A DNA stretch of 64,000 nt from Nitrospirota bacterium. GTDB taxonomy: Bacteria; Nitrospirota; Leptospirillia; Leptospirillales; Leptospirillaceae. Shown one piece after another: positions 55,200-64,000 of this stretch. The notes beneath the pieces are model-generated. The model saw nothing but the letters and a program-made list of their open reading frames with translations. It searched no databases and had not been told where the DNA came from. Both the position numbers and the translations under genes were made by a program. How positions within the stretch are numbered: the first letter of the stretch is position 1; every line of letters begins with the position of its first letter. The stretch spans positions 62,001-126,000 of the forward strand of contig JAJZHW010000006.1 of NCBI GenBank assembly GCA_021810805.1, read 5' to 3'.

Positions 55200-55829
55200 T
55201 TAACGTGAGTAAAGTTCGACGACAAGATTCTCAGCAATATGGATATTGATCGCATCCCGCTGGGGAATATCCTTGACAAGGGCTTTAAAAGCATTTTTAT
55301 CGACATCAAGCCAAGGCGAGACAACCCCTCGAATTTCTGCATCACGAAAATTAACAGAGACTTTTTCATTTTGCTGCATGGCAGACGATAGCGAGATGGT
55401 GTCATTTACCTTGCAGGAAAAGGAGGGGATATTGACCTTCTTGCCATTGACAAGAACGTGACCGTGAGTGACGAGCATACGGGATTCATTTCGGGAAGCG
55501 CCCCACCCAATATGGTAGACAACACTGTCAAGCCGCATCTCAAGGGCACTGAGAAGGGACTGTCCCGTATTTCCTTTTTTACGAGAAGCGACCTTAAAGG
55601 TCTTGCGAAATTGGCGTTCAAGAATCCCATAGATTCTTTTCACTTTTTGCTTTTCTCTCAGCTGGAGGCCGTATTCAGAAGCTTTGGCACGGCTCTGACC
55701 ATGCTCACCTGGTGGGTAGGCACGACGGTCGATCGCACACTTGGCCGAAAGACAGCGGGCTCCCTTCAGAAATAGCTTCACGCCTTCTCTTCTGCAAAAA
55801 CGACAAACAGGGCCATTATAACGAGCCAA
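55200..55829 (-). CDS. rpsD: 30S ribosomal protein S4
   Basis: A 209-residue S4, a primary 16S rRNA-binding protein. It is of the zinc type: Cys9, Cys12, Cys26 and Cys31 lie in the N-terminal region. The S4 RNA-binding domain begins at about residue 97 ([20 protein letters not shown]). It is between rpsK and rpoA as usual. Confidence 0.98.
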   Translation of the reverse strand: MARYNGPVCRFCRREGVKLFLKGARCLSAKCAIDRRAYPPGEHGQSRAKASEYGLQLREKQKVKRIYGILERQFRKTFKVASRKKGNTGQSLLSALEMRLDSVVYHIGWGASRNESRMLVTHGHVLVNGKKVNIPSFSCKVNDTISLSSAMQQNEKVSVNFRDAEIRGVVSPWLDVDKNAFKALVKDIPQRDAINIHIAENLVVELYSR

Positions 55830-55869
55830 CGTGTCTCCTTTATTCTAAGTCTGACTAAGGGTTTCTAAC

Positions 55870-56256
55870 TTAAACTCTACGGCGCTTAGGTGGACGGCAG
55901 CCATTATGTGGAATAGGAGTGACATCTTTAATAAGACTAATTTTGATTCCGACAGTCTGAAGGGCGCGAATGGCTGACTCTCGCCCGGAGCCCGGTCCTT
56001 TAACATAGACTTCGCAGGCCTTCATACCCATGTCGGCAGCTTTCTTAGAGGCAATTTCTGCCGCTTTCTGTGCGGCAAAAGGAGTACTTTTCCGTGACCC
56101 CTTAAAGCTCTGAGCTCCTGAACTCGACCAAGCGATAACATCACCTTTCGAGTCGGAGATAGAAATGATTGTATTATTAAAAGATGCATGGATATGAACA
56201 ATACCGACAGGAATGTTCTTTTTTTCTCTTCTTTTTGTTCCTTTTTTTACGCTCAT
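55870..56256 (-). CDS. rpsK: 30S ribosomal protein S11
   Basis: A 128-residue S11 located in the 30S platform. Conserved parts are [52 protein letters not shown] and a basic C-terminus CRPPKRRRV. It follows rpsM by 39 bases. Complete and of normal length. Confidence 0.98.
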   Translation of the reverse strand: MSVKKGTKRREKKNIPVGIVHIHASFNNTIISISDSKGDVIAWSSSGAQSFKGSRKSTPFAAQKAAEIASKKAADMGMKACEVYVKGPGSGRESAIRALQTVGIKISLIKDVTPIPHNGCRPPKRRRV

Positions 56257-56295
56257 GCAATCCTCATTGTTAATCTAGAAGTCGGTTGGCAAAAA

Positions 56296-56670
56296 TCAAC
56301 CAGTCTTTTTCTTGGCACCAATTCCCTTCTTGGGTCCCTTGCGTGTGCGGGCGTTTGTCTTCGTCCGTTGTCCGCGGACAGGAAGACCTTTGCGATGCCG
56401 AAGACCTTGATAGCATCCAATATCCATCTTTCTCTTAATATTCTGAGAAATTTCGCGTCGCAGGTCACCTTCAACCGAACAGGTGGTTTCGACAGCATCA
56501 CGTAATTTTGCCACCTCGTCGTCCGTTAAAGCATGAACCCTTGTATCAGGGCTCACGCCAGCTTTTTTCAAAATCAGCTGAGAAGTGGGTTTCCCAATAC
56601 CGAAAATATAGGTCAAAGCTATTTCAATGCGCTTATTTCTGGGAAGATCGATCCCTACAATACGAGCCAA
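56296..56670 (-). CDS. rpsM: 30S ribosomal protein S13
   Basis: A 124-residue S13 of the 30S head. The true N-terminus [20 protein letters not shown] begins with a TTG at 56670, which has AAGGAG seven bases upstream; the frame stays open another 26 codons but those residues belong to the rpmJ region. [18 protein letters not shown] at the C-terminus is typical. The TTG start may help keep its synthesis in balance. Confidence 0.97.
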   Translation of the reverse strand: MARIVGIDLPRNKRIEIALTYIFGIGKPTSQLILKKAGVSPDTRVHALTDDEVAKLRDAVETTCSVEGDLRREISQNIKRKMDIGCYQGLRHRKGLPVRGQRTKTNARTRKGPKKGIGAKKKTG

Positions 56671-56692
56671 GGAGGCACTCCTTCGATTAAAA

Positions 56693-56806
56693 TTAACCCT
56701 GCCGTTGTTTATGCTTTGGGTTTTCGCATTTGATACGAACAATCCCATTACGCCGAATGACTTGGCATTTTGAACAAATTGGTTTTACGGAAGCACGAAC
56801 CTTCAT
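56693..56806 (-). CDS. rpmJ: 50S ribosomal protein L36
   Basis: A 37-residue protein starting [14 protein letters not shown]. The zinc ligands Cys11, Cys14, Cys27 and a His five residues later are intact ([16 protein letters not shown]), so it is the zinc-binding form. GGAGG is five bases before the ATG. It lies between infA and rpsM, the usual place. Confidence 0.97.
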   Translation of the reverse strand: MKVRASVKPICSKCQVIRRNGIVRIKCENPKHKQRQG

Positions 56807-56832
56807 CTCATCCTCCAGAAAATTACTAGAAT

Positions 56833-57054
56833 TTACTTAAATCGATACGTGATGCGCCCTCTGGTTAAATCGTAAAGGGAAAGTTCTAATGTCACCTTAT
56901 CCCCGGGAAGGATCTTGATATAGTTCATCCTCATCTTTCCAGATATATGAGCCAATACCTTATGCCCGTTCTCAAGCTCTACCCGGAACATCGCATTGGG
57001 AAGCGTCTCTAAGACTGTTCCCTGAACTTCAACTGTATCCTCTTTCCCCACCAT
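56833..57054 (-). CDS. infA: Translation initiation factor IF-1
   Basis: A 73-residue S1-like OB-fold protein that binds the A site of the 30S subunit during initiation. [39 protein letters not shown] and the C-terminal [12 protein letters not shown] are canonical. It lies between map and rpmJ. Confidence 0.98.
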   Translation of the reverse strand: MVGKEDTVEVQGTVLETLPNAMFRVELENGHKVLAHISGKMRMNYIKILPGDKVTLELSLYDLTRGRITYRFK

Positions 57055-57072
57055 TTCCCCGATTCAAATTAA

Positions 57073-57825
57073 TCAAACATCCGGCAAAGTCAAAACCTTT
57101 GGACCCGCCTTTGTAATTGCCACTGTGTGTTCAAAATGGGCGGAAAGACTCCCATCCTTGGTTGCGGCTGTCCATCCATCGGATAGGGTCACAGTTTCAT
57201 ATGAACCTTGGTTGATCATCGGTTCAAGCGCGAGAACCATTCCTACTTCAAGTTTGACGCCTTTGCCTTTTTGACCAAAGTTGGGTACAGGGGGATCCTC
57301 ATGTAGCTTTCTGCCGATTCCATGGCCAACATAATTTCTTACTACAGAGAAGTTTTTTGACTCTGCGTATTCCTGAATTGAAAAGGATATATCCCCTAAT
57401 CGACCGCCAGGCATGGCTTGGCTTATGCCTAATTCAAGGGATTTTTTTGTTGTTTCCACTAATAACCGTGCTTCCGGAGAAACGTCACCAACACAAACTG
57501 TGATTGCGGAGTCGCCAAAATAACCGTCCAACTCAACTCCATAATCGACACCGACAATATCTCCCGATCTTAACACATATGAATCAGGAATTCCATGGAC
57601 CACAACATGGTTCACAGAAAGGCAGATAGAGGCGGGATAATTATGATAACCCTTAAAAGCTGGACGACCCCCAAATTTTTTGGGATAATCCTCGGCAAAT
57701 CTATCAATCTCTGCTAGGGAAATCCCTGGCGCTATAAAATTTTTTATTTCTTCTAAGGCATTTGCTACAATACGACCTGCTTTTTCAATCTTGGAAATTT
57801 CCTGGGGAGACTTGATGTAAATCAT
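57073..57825 (-). CDS. map: Methionine aminopeptidase, type I
   Basis: A 250-residue metallopeptidase that removes initiator methionine from new proteins. Metal ligands are in VGVDYGVELDGYFGDSA (two Asp), YVGHGIGRKLHEDPPVPN (His), ALEPMINQG (Glu) and HFEHTVAI (Glu); VVHGIPDS holds the conserved His. The start follows one base after the adk stop, so the two are tightly linked, as in many spc operons. Confidence 0.98.
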   Translation of the reverse strand: MIYIKSPQEISKIEKAGRIVANALEEIKNFIAPGISLAEIDRFAEDYPKKFGGRPAFKGYHNYPASICLSVNHVVVHGIPDSYVLRSGDIVGVDYGVELDGYFGDSAITVCVGDVSPEARLLVETTKKSLELGISQAMPGGRLGDISFSIQEYAESKNFSVVRNYVGHGIGRKLHEDPPVPNFGQKGKGVKLEVGMVLALEPMINQGSYETVTLSDGWTAATKDGSLSAHFEHTVAITKAGPKVLTLPDV

Positions 57826-57826
57826 T

Positions 57827-58483
57827 TCATTTCTTTAAATTAGCTACAAAATTGTCAAGATCTTTAAAGACCAGATCAATGTTTCGACTGGCATCTATTG
57901 TTTGTAATAAATTTCGTTGGTCATAAAAATCCAACAAGGGGCGAGTTTGCTCCCAATAAACAGAGGATCGTTGCCTAATCACTGCCTCATCATCATCTGA
58001 ACGTTGAATAAGATCAACATTGCAGTAGTCACATAAATTGTCAATCTTAGGCTTGGCGAACTTTATATGGTAAGTCCGTTGGCATTTTGGACACATGCGA
58101 CGACCAGACAAACGGGTAACACGCTCTTCCTCATCCATAGCAAAGTTAACAGCGACAGAGATAGAGGACTTTTTCGAAAGGAGAAGACCGTCGAGCTGCT
58201 TAGCCTGTTCAATTGTTCTCGGGAACCCGTCAAAAATAAAGCTATTAATATCTTTAGAAGTCGTCGATACCTTTTCATTCACAAGTTCAATCACTAAGGC
58301 ATCAGGGACTAATTCTCCTCGCTCCATAAAACTTTTTGCACGTTCACCAAGGGTCGTTTTTTCTCGGATAGCTTCTCTTAAAAGATCTCCTGTGGAGATC
58401 TTAAACATAGGATATTTTTCAGCAAGCATGTTCGCTTGGGTCCCTTTTCCTACTCCAGGAGGACCTATAAAGACTATAAACAT
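57827..58483 (-). CDS. adk: Adenylate kinase
   Basis: A 218-residue enzyme interconverting ATP plus AMP and 2 ADP. It has the P-loop GPPGVGKGTQA, STGDLLREAI, DGFPRTIEQAKQLD and a long-form lid with four cysteines (CPKCQRTYH and CDYCNVDL), so the lid likely binds zinc. Its stop leads directly into map; secY ends three bases upstream. Confidence 0.98.
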   Translation of the reverse strand: MFIVFIGPPGVGKGTQANMLAEKYPMFKISTGDLLREAIREKTTLGERAKSFMERGELVPDALVIELVNEKVSTTSKDINSFIFDGFPRTIEQAKQLDGLLLSKKSSISVAVNFAMDEEERVTRLSGRRMCPKCQRTYHIKFAKPKIDNLCDYCNVDLIQRSDDDEAVIRQRSSVYWEQTRPLLDFYDQRNLLQTIDASRNIDLVFKDLDNFVANLKK

Positions 58484-58486
58484 AGT

Positions 58487-59809
58487 TTAGGCTATCCTTC
58501 CCCGGATACGACTCTTTTTGAGAAAGCCATCATAATTTCTCGACATCATGTAAGCCTCTATTTGTTGAGAGGTGTCAAGAGAAACTCCAATGACAATCAG
58601 AAGAGATGTACCGCCAAAATAAAAAGGAACATGGAGTTGGCTAATGAGAATTTCAGGAATGACACAAACAAGTGCAAGGTAGATAGCACCAACTAAGGTA
58701 ATTCTATTCATGACATTATAGATAAAAGAGGCCGTGCTTTTTCCTGGACGGATTCCAGGAATAAACCCACCATACTTTTGAATGTTTTCAGCAATATCTG
58801 CAGGATTCATCACCACTGCAGTATAGAAAAAACTGAAAAACAAAATAAGAAGAACATAAAGAACAGTGTATGAGAAGCTACCTGGAGCCAATGACTTTCC
58901 GATAGACTGCACCCATGGAACAGCAATAAAACCTGCGATGGTGGCAGGGAAAGAAATCAAAGATGAGGCAAAAATAGGTGGTATAACCCCCGCTGTATTT
59001 ATTTTGAAGGGAATATGAGTTGACTGTCCGGCTACAAGTCTATTGGAAACCAATCTCTTTGCATATTCGACTGGAATTTTTCTTCTTGCGGTTTCAATAA
59101 ACACAATTGCAGCCACAACAAAAATTACCATTACAGCTACTGCCAGCAGGACAAATCCAGAAATTTCCTGCTGCTGGAAAAGCTTAAAAGTTGACAGAAC
59201 AGCCGAGGGCATTCTTGCCACAATTCCGGAAAAGATGATAAGGCTAATTCCATTGCCAACGCCTCGCTCGGTGATCTGCTCTCCAATCCACATAACAAAA
59301 GTTGTGGCGGCTGTGAGTGTTATCACCACCATTAATCGAAAACCCCAACCTGGATGAGAGACAAATTGTCCGTTATTCATCTTTTCAAGACCAAGAGCAA
59401 TTCCAAATGACTGAATCATTGCAATTAGGACAGTCAAATAGCGGGTATACTTAGTGATGACCTTTCTACCGCGCTCGCCTTCTTTTGACAAAGCCTGTAA
59501 TGCTGGATGAACGACAGTTAGAAGTTGAAGAATAATGGAGGCCGAAATATAAGGCATGATTCCCAAAGCAAAAATCGTAAAGCGGGACAAGGCTCCCCCG
59601 GAAAACATGTCGAAGAAGCCTATCAATGCCCCTCCATTTTGATGGAGAAACTTTGAAAGCTCTGTGCCGTTCACCCCAGGAGTCGGAATATACGCACCGA
59701 TTCTATAGACGGTCAGCATGCCAAGGGTGAAAAGAACGCGCTGTCTTAACTCTGGGATCTTCCAAATATTTTCGAAGGTGCGAAAAATTCTTTCAAACAA
59801 TCGCGCCAC
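58487..59809 (-). CDS. secY: Protein translocase subunit SecY
   Basis: The 440-residue channel subunit of the Sec translocon, with ten membrane spans. Characteristic parts are RVLFTLGMLTVYRIGAYIPT near the N-terminus, YISASIILQLL, ERGVGNGISLIIFSGI and IPFKINTAGVIPPIFASSLI. The C-terminus is basic (SRIRGRIA). Its start overlaps the end of rplO by 17 bases. It inserts and exports proteins together with SecE/G and the SecDF encoded at 36-39 kb. Confidence 0.98.
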   Translation of the reverse strand: MARLFERIFRTFENIWKIPELRQRVLFTLGMLTVYRIGAYIPTPGVNGTELSKFLHQNGGALIGFFDMFSGGALSRFTIFALGIMPYISASIILQLLTVVHPALQALSKEGERGRKVITKYTRYLTVLIAMIQSFGIALGLEKMNNGQFVSHPGWGFRLMVVITLTAATTFVMWIGEQITERGVGNGISLIIFSGIVARMPSAVLSTFKLFQQQEISGFVLLAVAVMVIFVVAAIVFIETARRKIPVEYAKRLVSNRLVAGQSTHIPFKINTAGVIPPIFASSLISFPATIAGFIAVPWVQSIGKSLAPGSFSYTVLYVLLILFFSFFYTAVVMNPADIAENIQKYGGFIPGIRPGKSTASFIYNVMNRITLVGAIYLALVCVIPEILISQLHVPFYFGGTSLLIVIGVSLDTSQQIEAYMMSRNYDGFLKKSRIRGRIA

Positions 59810-60239
59810 CGACTTTCAAGATTTTCTCTTCGACAGAGCGACTCATGGCAATACCATCAATCACATAAGGCTTTGTCGGATCACCGTTACCTAAAATCTT
59901 TACCGTGAATTTTTTTGATTTTGGAGCTTTAATGACATTAAGTTCCAAAAGGGTCTCGATATTGATCTTGTTTTCAGGAAATGAAAAATCTTCAAGGCGG
60001 GAGACATTGATGATGAGAACCTCTAAGTCATCTAAAGGTGTAAACCCTCTTTTGGGTATACGGAGGAATAAAGGAGTCTGACCACCTTCAAATCCCGTAG
60101 GCTTTGTTCCACCAGAACGCGCACCTTGACCTTTATGTCCCTTTGTGGATGTTTTTCCGTGTCCTGACCCTATGCCTCGGCCTACTCTTTTCTTACGATG
60201 TTTTGCCCCATCGGCAGGCTTTAAATCATGAAATTTCAT
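59793..60239 (-). CDS. rplO: 50S ribosomal protein L15
   Basis: A 148-residue L15 with the glycine/lysine-rich N-terminal extension that runs into the 50S core (KKRVGRGIGSGHGKTSTKGH, GQGARSGG) and the C-terminal globular part ending KILKVGGAIV. Length is normal. It overlaps secY by 17 bases and follows rpmD by 11 bases. Confidence 0.98.
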   Translation of the reverse strand: MKFHDLKPADGAKHRKKRVGRGIGSGHGKTSTKGHKGQGARSGGTKPTGFEGGQTPLFLRIPKRGFTPLDDLEVLIINVSRLEDFSFPENKINIETLLELNVIKAPKSKKFTVKILGNGDPTKPYVIDGIAMSRSVEEKILKVGGAIV

Positions 60240-60250
60240 TTGGCTTCCCC

Positions 60251-60436
60251 TTAGATTTCGGTCACTTCAATCATATGTTTTGTCTTTGCCACCATTCCCA
60301 AGATTGAAGGAGATGCTGGGTGAACGACCACAGAGTTTGGGCGGGAAAGACCTAACGCAAAGACGACCTTCTTAATCTTTAGGGGTACGCCTATCGTGCT
60401 CTTGACGAGACGAATTTTAATTTTTCCCTCTGCCAT
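60251..60436 (-). CDS. rpmD: 50S ribosomal protein L30
   Basis: A 61-residue L30: IKIRLVKSTIGVPLKIKKVV, then LGLSRPNSVVVHPASPSILG and KHMIEVTEI. L30 is absent from several bacterial groups, so its presence is mildly informative. It lies between rpsE and rplO. Confidence 0.96.
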   Translation of the reverse strand: MAEGKIKIRLVKSTIGVPLKIKKVVFALGLSRPNSVVVHPASPSILGMVAKTKHMIEVTEI

Positions 60437-60464
60437 ATCGAGTCCTTATTTAACTATGAATGAA

Positions 60465-60953
60465 TTAGATAACTTCCTGACGCCTCTCGTCCATTGCGTC
60501 CTTAAAACTTCTGAGTTGTTTTAATCCTTCCAATGTGGCTCTCACGACATTGTACGGATTGCTTGATCCTAGAGATTTACAAAGGACATTTGTTGCCCCA
60601 AGAACTTCCATAACAGCACGGACAGCACCACCAGCGATCAGGCCAGTCCCTTCGGCCGCTGGTTTGATCATGACATCTTCCGCGCCAAAGTGGCCAATCA
60701 CTTCATGGGGAACTGTTGTAGCTTTCAACGGAACTGAAATAAGATTCTTTTTTGCGTTCTCGATAGCCTTCTTAATGGCCTCTGGGACTTCTGTTGATTT
60801 TCCCTTCCCCATGCCGACAACACCGGCACCATTTCCGACGACCACGAGTGCGGAAAAAGAAAATCTTTTACCACCCTTCACGACCTTAGAGACTCGATTG
60901 ACAAAGACTACCTTGTCTTTCAGTGCACTATGGTCAACTTTAACGTGTTCCAA
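60465..60953 (-). CDS. rpsE: 30S ribosomal protein S5
   Basis: A 162-residue S5 involved in decoding fidelity. The N-terminal double-stranded-RNA-binding domain ([40 protein letters not shown]) and the C-terminal domain ([20 protein letters not shown]) are complete. It lies 25 bases after rplR. Confidence 0.98.
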   Translation of the reverse strand: MEHVKVDHSALKDKVVFVNRVSKVVKGGKRFSFSALVVVGNGAGVVGMGKGKSTEVPEAIKKAIENAKKNLISVPLKATTVPHEVIGHFGAEDVMIKPAAEGTGLIAGGAVRAVMEVLGATNVLCKSLGSSNPYNVVRATLEGLKQLRSFKDAMDERRQEVI

Positions 60954-60978
60954 ACATACCTCCTAGAAACCATAAAGG

Positions 60979-61335
60979 TTAAAACTGAAGTCCTCCGGAC
61001 CTGGCACCATCTGCAAGAGCTTTAATACGACCATGGTAGAGATATCCACCACGATCAAAAACAACAGAGGTTATATTTTTCTTTTTAGCTTCAGAGGCTA
61101 AAGCCTCACCGACTTTTTTGGCCACATCAACTGTATCTCCAGATTTTTCTCCTGCCAACGTTAATGAAGAAGCTGAAACGAGAGTAGAACCTGTAGAGTC
61201 ATCGATAATCTGGGCATAAATATACTTGAGGCTACGATATACAGAGAGGCGGGGTCTCTCTGGGCTACCCTTAATCTTTTTTCTTACACGAATATGTTTC
61301 GAAATTCTTTTCTCATTACGGGTTGTAAGTTTCAT
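60979..61335 (-). CDS. rplR: 50S ribosomal protein L18
   Basis: A 118-residue 5S-rRNA-binding L18. [20 protein letters not shown] and the C-terminal [20 protein letters not shown] with ARSGGLQF are canonical. It follows rplF by 19 bases. Confidence 0.98.
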   Translation of the reverse strand: MKLTTRNEKRISKHIRVRKKIKGSPERPRLSVYRSLKYIYAQIIDDSTGSTLVSASSLTLAGEKSGDTVDVAKKVGEALASEAKKKNITSVVFDRGGYLYHGRIKALADGARSGGLQF

Positions 61336-61354
61336 ATTCTTCCCCTCTCAAGGA

Positions 61355-61894
61355 TTACTTCTTACCTGTTTTTCCTTCTTTTCTTCTCACCTTCTCACCT
61401 TCAAAGCGTATGCCTTTACCCTTGTAAGGCTCAACAGGTTTGGCCTGTTTGATTTCTGATGAGATTTTACCCAAAAGCTCTTTATCGAAGGATGTCAGGG
61501 TAATGACCGTTTGCTTTTCAACTGATCCCTTAACTTGAGGAGGAAGAGTCATTTCCACCGGCTTTGTAAAACCCAAAGTCATGGAAAGGTTTTGCCCTGC
61601 AAGCTGGGCTCTGTACCCAACCCCACTAATTTCAAGGACCTTCTTAAAAGGTTGGGCTACCCCAGTCACCATGTTATTGAGCAGTGAGCGGTGAAGGCCA
61701 TGCAAGGCCTTGTCTTTACCATTATCCGAAGGGCGAGTGACAGTAATTAAGTCATTCTCTTGGGTTACAGTGAAACCGTAAGGAAGAGTGTGGTGCATTT
61801 CTCCATGGGGACCTTTAATGTGAAGGTTGAGTTTATCAATCTTCACAGTAACGCCTTTGGGAACCTGAATGGGTTTTTTTCCAATACGAGACAT
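61355..61894 (-). CDS. rplF: 50S ribosomal protein L6
   Basis: A 179-residue L6 with two similar domains: MSRIGKKPIQVPKGVTVKID at the start and the C-terminal EPYKGKGIRFEGEKVRRKEG with KTGKK. It sits near the factor-binding site of the 50S subunit. Normal length; between rpsH and rplR. Confidence 0.98.
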   Translation of the reverse strand: MSRIGKKPIQVPKGVTVKIDKLNLHIKGPHGEMHHTLPYGFTVTQENDLITVTRPSDNGKDKALHGLHRSLLNNMVTGVAQPFKKVLEISGVGYRAQLAGQNLSMTLGFTKPVEMTLPPQVKGSVEKQTVITLTSFDKELLGKISSEIKQAKPVEPYKGKGIRFEGEKVRRKEGKTGKK

Positions 61895-61915
61895 GATTAA
61901 CTCCGTGTCAGCAGG

Positions 61916-62314
61916 TTACCAGATTTGACAAAGGACTTCGCCACCAAGATTTAACTGCTTGGCTTTTCGATCAGTCATAACACCCTTAGAAGTGGAGATG
62001 ATAGTTACCCCGATCCCCCCCATAAGGGATTTATGCTTATTGACTTTTTGGTAAATGCGAAGGCCTGGTTTTGATATTCTTTTAAGACCCCGAATTAACG
62101 GAACCCTTTCCTTTGAAACCCGAAGGTGAATTTCAAGAGACTTTTTTCCCTCTAATTCCTTGATTTCATAGGAGGAAATCAACCCCTCCTCCAACATAAC
62201 CTTCAAGATATTTTCTTTAAGATTAGAATGCTGGCAGGAAACGGTTTGATAAACGCGCATATTAGCATTTCTAATACGCGTCAACATATCAGCAATAGGA
62301 TCTGTTAAAGACAT
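61916..62314 (-). CDS. rpsH: 30S ribosomal protein S8
   Basis: A 132-residue S8 that binds the central domain of 16S rRNA. The N-terminus SLTDPIADMLTRIRNANMR and the C-terminus TSKGVMTDRKAKQLNLGGEV are typical. ATG 62314 has GGAGG four bases upstream; an ATG 16 codons further upstream overlaps rpsN and has no S8 similarity. Confidence 0.98.
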   Translation of the reverse strand: MSLTDPIADMLTRIRNANMRVYQTVSCQHSNLKENILKVMLEEGLISSYEIKELEGKKSLEIHLRVSKERVPLIRGLKRISKPGLRIYQKVNKHKSLMGGIGVTIISTSKGVMTDRKAKQLNLGGEVLCQIW

Positions 62315-62327
62315 TATTCCTCCGAAT

Positions 62328-62513
62328 TTACCAGGATGATTTTGTGATTCCTGGAATTTCACCTTTTAGGGAGAGGTTGCGAAAACAGATACGGCACATA
62401 CCGAAATCTCTCATGTACCCACGAGGACGACCGCAGATACGGCAACGATTATAAGTTCGAACCTTAAATTTCTGAATCTTCTTAGCTTTAAGAACCATTG
62501 AGATTTTTGCCAT
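62328..62513 (-). CDS. rpsN: 30S ribosomal protein S14, zinc type
   Basis: A 61-residue short S14 with the zinc ribbon [20 protein letters not shown] (two CxxC pairs) and C-terminal [18 protein letters not shown]. This is the compact, zinc-binding form rather than the 100-residue form of E. coli. It lies between rplE and rpsH. Confidence 0.98.
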   Translation of the reverse strand: MAKISMVLKAKKIQKFKVRTYNRCRICGRPRGYMRDFGMCRICFRNLSLKGEIPGITKSSW

Positions 62514-62525
62514 CTTTTTTTTTCC

Positions 62526-63185
62526 TTATTTTCTGAAAGGCATTCCTAAGTGTGTCAGCAATGCCTTTGCAGTGGCATTGTTTTTCGCAGTCGTAACAAT
62601 GGAAATATCAAACCCATGGGACATCGTAATCTCATCATACTTGATCTCAGGAAAAATAATCTGTTCCTTGAGGCCAAGCGAATAGTTTCCGTTCCCATCG
62701 AATGAGCGGTCATTAACACCCTTAAAATCGCGAATTCGAGGAAGGGCGATGGAAATGAGACGGTCAAGGAATTCCCACATAATATCACCGCGAAGGGTCA
62801 CCATGACACCTATAGGCATACCTTCCCGAAGCTTAAATCCGGCGATGGATTTTCGCGCCTTTGTCAACACGGGCTTTTGGCCTGTGATCAGAGCTAATTC
62901 CTTTGAAGCCATATCCAGCAGCTTAGGGTTTCCAATAGCTTCACCCAAGGCAACATTAAGAGTGACCTTTTGAATCTTTGGCACCTGCATGACATTGGAG
63001 AGTTTAAGTTCAGCCATTAGAGACTTTTGAATCTCTGAAAAATATCGTTTCTTTAAGCGAGGCTCTTGGGCTTTTCCGCGTACTGGCTCTGCGGTTGGCA
63101 GGGCTGTTTCTTTTGATTTTTCAACTTTTTTGGGCTTAGCCGTTTTTCCCGATTTTGCGGGAGCGGCATTTTTTTTCTCTGCCAT
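62526..63185 (-). CDS. rplE: 50S ribosomal protein L5 with N-terminal extension
   Basis: A 219-residue L5, about 40 longer than the usual 180. The L5 core begins near residue 42 with [19 protein letters not shown] and [20 protein letters not shown], and ends [13 protein letters not shown]. The first 41 residues are rich in Lys, Ala and Pro. Of two tandem ATGs, the second (63185) is preferred because AAAGG is six bases upstream. An internal start is possible in principle, but no methionine with a good ribosome-binding site stands at the core boundary. L5 binds 5S rRNA and contacts the P-site tRNA. Confidence 0.96.
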   Translation of the reverse strand: MAEKKNAAPAKSGKTAKPKKVEKSKETALPTAEPVRGKAQEPRLKKRYFSEIQKSLMAELKLSNVMQVPKIQKVTLNVALGEAIGNPKLLDMASKELALITGQKPVLTKARKSIAGFKLREGMPIGVMVTLRGDIMWEFLDRLISIALPRIRDFKGVNDRSFDGNGNYSLGLKEQIIFPEIKYDEITMSHGFDISIVTTAKNNATAKALLTHLGMPFRK

Positions 63186-63199
63186 CATTGACCTTTCAT

Positions 63200-63553
63200 T
63201 TACTTCTTTTGATCGATAACTTCATTGCACTTCTTACAAACCCTTGACTTCTTTCCATCATCAAAAATTTTGTGAGAAATGCGCGTTGGCTTATGGCAAT
63301 GCGGACACTCCAACATGACATTGGAGGCATCAAGAAAGTTTTCCTTGGTGATAAAACCTCCTTCACGGGAGGTCTGACTGGGCTTGATTGCCTTCTTAAT
63401 CATGTTGATGTTTTCAACGTAGACATGATGATACAGTCTGTCGACTTTGATAATCTTGCCGGATTTTCCTTTATCTTTTCCAGCAGTAACAATGACGGTA
63501 TCATCCTTCTTCAGAGCTGGGAATGAAAATGGAGAAGGCATTCTTTTTCTCAT
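63200..63553 (-). CDS. rplX: 50S ribosomal protein L24
   Basis: A 117-residue L24 that starts 50S assembly. The KOW motif ([20 protein letters not shown]) is clear. The C-terminal part has a CPHC...CKKC zinc-ribbon-like arrangement ([26 protein letters not shown]), seen in many L24 proteins. An N-terminal stretch of about 13 residues precedes the core. AAGGA stands six bases before the ATG. Confidence 0.97.
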   Translation of the reverse strand: MRKRMPSPFSFPALKKDDTVIVTAGKDKGKSGKIIKVDRLYHHVYVENINMIKKAIKPSQTSREGGFITKENFLDASNVMLECPHCHKPTRISHKIFDDGKKSRVCKKCNEVIDQKK

Positions 63554-63569
63554 GAATCTTCCTTTTTAG

Positions 63570-63938
63570 TTAAATAACTTCTGGTGCAAGAGAGAGAATC
63601 TTCATGAACTTTCGTTTGCGAAGTTCCCTGGCAACAGGTCCAAATATACGCGTTCCAATTGGGTCACCCTGAGCATTGATAAGAACTGCTGCATTTTGAT
63701 CAAAACGGATATAAGAACCGTCCTCACGTCGAGCTTCTTTTACAGTTCTAACAACAACAGCCTTTGCAACGTCACCTTTTTTTACTGAGGCGTTCGGCGT
63801 TGCTTCTTTGATGGAAACAACAATTGTATCGCCAAGGTGAGCATAGCGTCGCCGAGAGCCTCCCATAATATGGAAGCACATAACTTTCTTTGCACCTGAG
63901 TTGTCGGCAACCTGCAAAATTGTCCTAAGCTGTATCAT
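63570..63938 (-). CDS. rplN: 50S ribosomal protein L14
   Basis: A 122-residue L14 starting [20 protein letters not shown], with [28 protein letters not shown] and [15 protein letters not shown] typical. GAGG precedes the ATG by eight bases. The frame is open 13 codons further upstream, but that overlaps the end of rpsQ. It lies at the intersubunit face of the 50S. Confidence 0.98.
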   Translation of the reverse strand: MIQLRTILQVADNSGAKKVMCFHIMGGSRRRYAHLGDTIVVSIKEATPNASVKKGDVAKAVVVRTVKEARREDGSYIRFDQNAAVLINAQGDPIGTRIFGPVARELRKRKFMKILSLAPEVI

Positions 63939-63960
63939 CGAGATAGCCTCATCAATAAAA

Positions 63961-64000
63961 TTAAAGTACTCGGACAACCCTATGGTGTTTGTCCTTGCTA
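63961..64000 (-). CDS. rpsQ: 30S ribosomal protein S17, 3' end only
   Basis: The last 12 codons and the TAA of a gene that continues beyond the window. They read [12 protein letters not shown], matching the C-terminal end of S17 (pattern PLSKxKRWRLV), and stand 22 bases before rplN, where rpsQ is expected in the spc operon. Confidence 0.85.
   Translation of the reverse strand, partial: SKDKHHRVVRVL

Overview
The window is a chromosomal segment of a Gram-negative bacterium made almost entirely of housekeeping genes. It carries SecYDF/YajC, a TolC-type outer-membrane factor, bacterial ribosomal proteins, alpha2beta2 glycyl-tRNA synthetase, HrcA/CIRCE heat-shock control, BioW-type biotin synthesis and cobalamin methyltransferases. 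The mix looks like a Nitrospirota lineage such as Leptospirillum; that placement is inference from the general flavour of the proteins, not from a search. I see no rRNA, tRNA, insertion sequence, prophage or CRISPR array.

Layout. (1) 1-8.7 kb: the 3' end of a GGDEF-EAL gene, convergent with a tightly overlapping minus-strand run, glyQ-glyS-ribD-ribE-yacG-cobI-(membrane protein)-cobM, headed by a CDGSH iron-sulfur gene with its own promoter. (2) 9.3-12.8 kb: a 2Fe-2S ferredoxin, an XRE-cupin regulator and a GGDEF-GGDEF-EAL protein. (3) 13-17.7 kb: a plus-strand carbon operon with an AhpD-like protein, a fused pyruvate dehydrogenase E1 alpha-beta, E2 and a phosphotransacylase. (4) 17.7-24.3 kb: a five-gene tripartite ABC efflux operon. 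(5) 24.3-31.2 kb: an alkyltransferase gene, then the minus-strand heat-shock operon hrcA-grpE-dnaK-dnaJ-rsmE-RDD, driven by a strong promoter with a perfect CIRCE operator. (6) 31.2-45.8 kb: a long minus-strand series clpC, tsaD, argS, tgt, yajC, secD, secF, a 36-residue membrane ORF, recJ, rel, fdhE and a 76-residue membrane protein. (7) 46-53.2 kb on the plus strand: bioB-bioW-bioF plus a glycogen-debranching-type enzyme, then a stand-alone transpeptidase and a CBS-pair protein ending at a clear terminator. (8) 53.3-64 kb on the minus strand: the spc and alpha ribosomal operons from the end of rpsQ to rplQ, including secY, adk, map, infA, rpmJ and rpoA, followed by a small membrane protein.

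Two global features stand out. Translation is densely coupled: twelve gene junctions use a 4-base ATGA or GTGA overlap and two use TTGACTGA, where a TTG start precedes the upstream stop. Base composition also changes across the window. Hand-counted 60-base lines run at about 58-75% G+C in the left two thirds, about 50-53% at 44-49 kb and about 42-45% from 52 kb through the ribosomal operons.

The most unusual local features are the fused E1 gene coupled to an E2 whose catalytic HxxxDG reads HRTLYG, the tandem GGDEF-GGDEF-EAL protein, a lysine/alanine-rich N-terminal extension on ribosomal protein L5, and several small or membrane ORFs of unknown function embedded in conserved operons.
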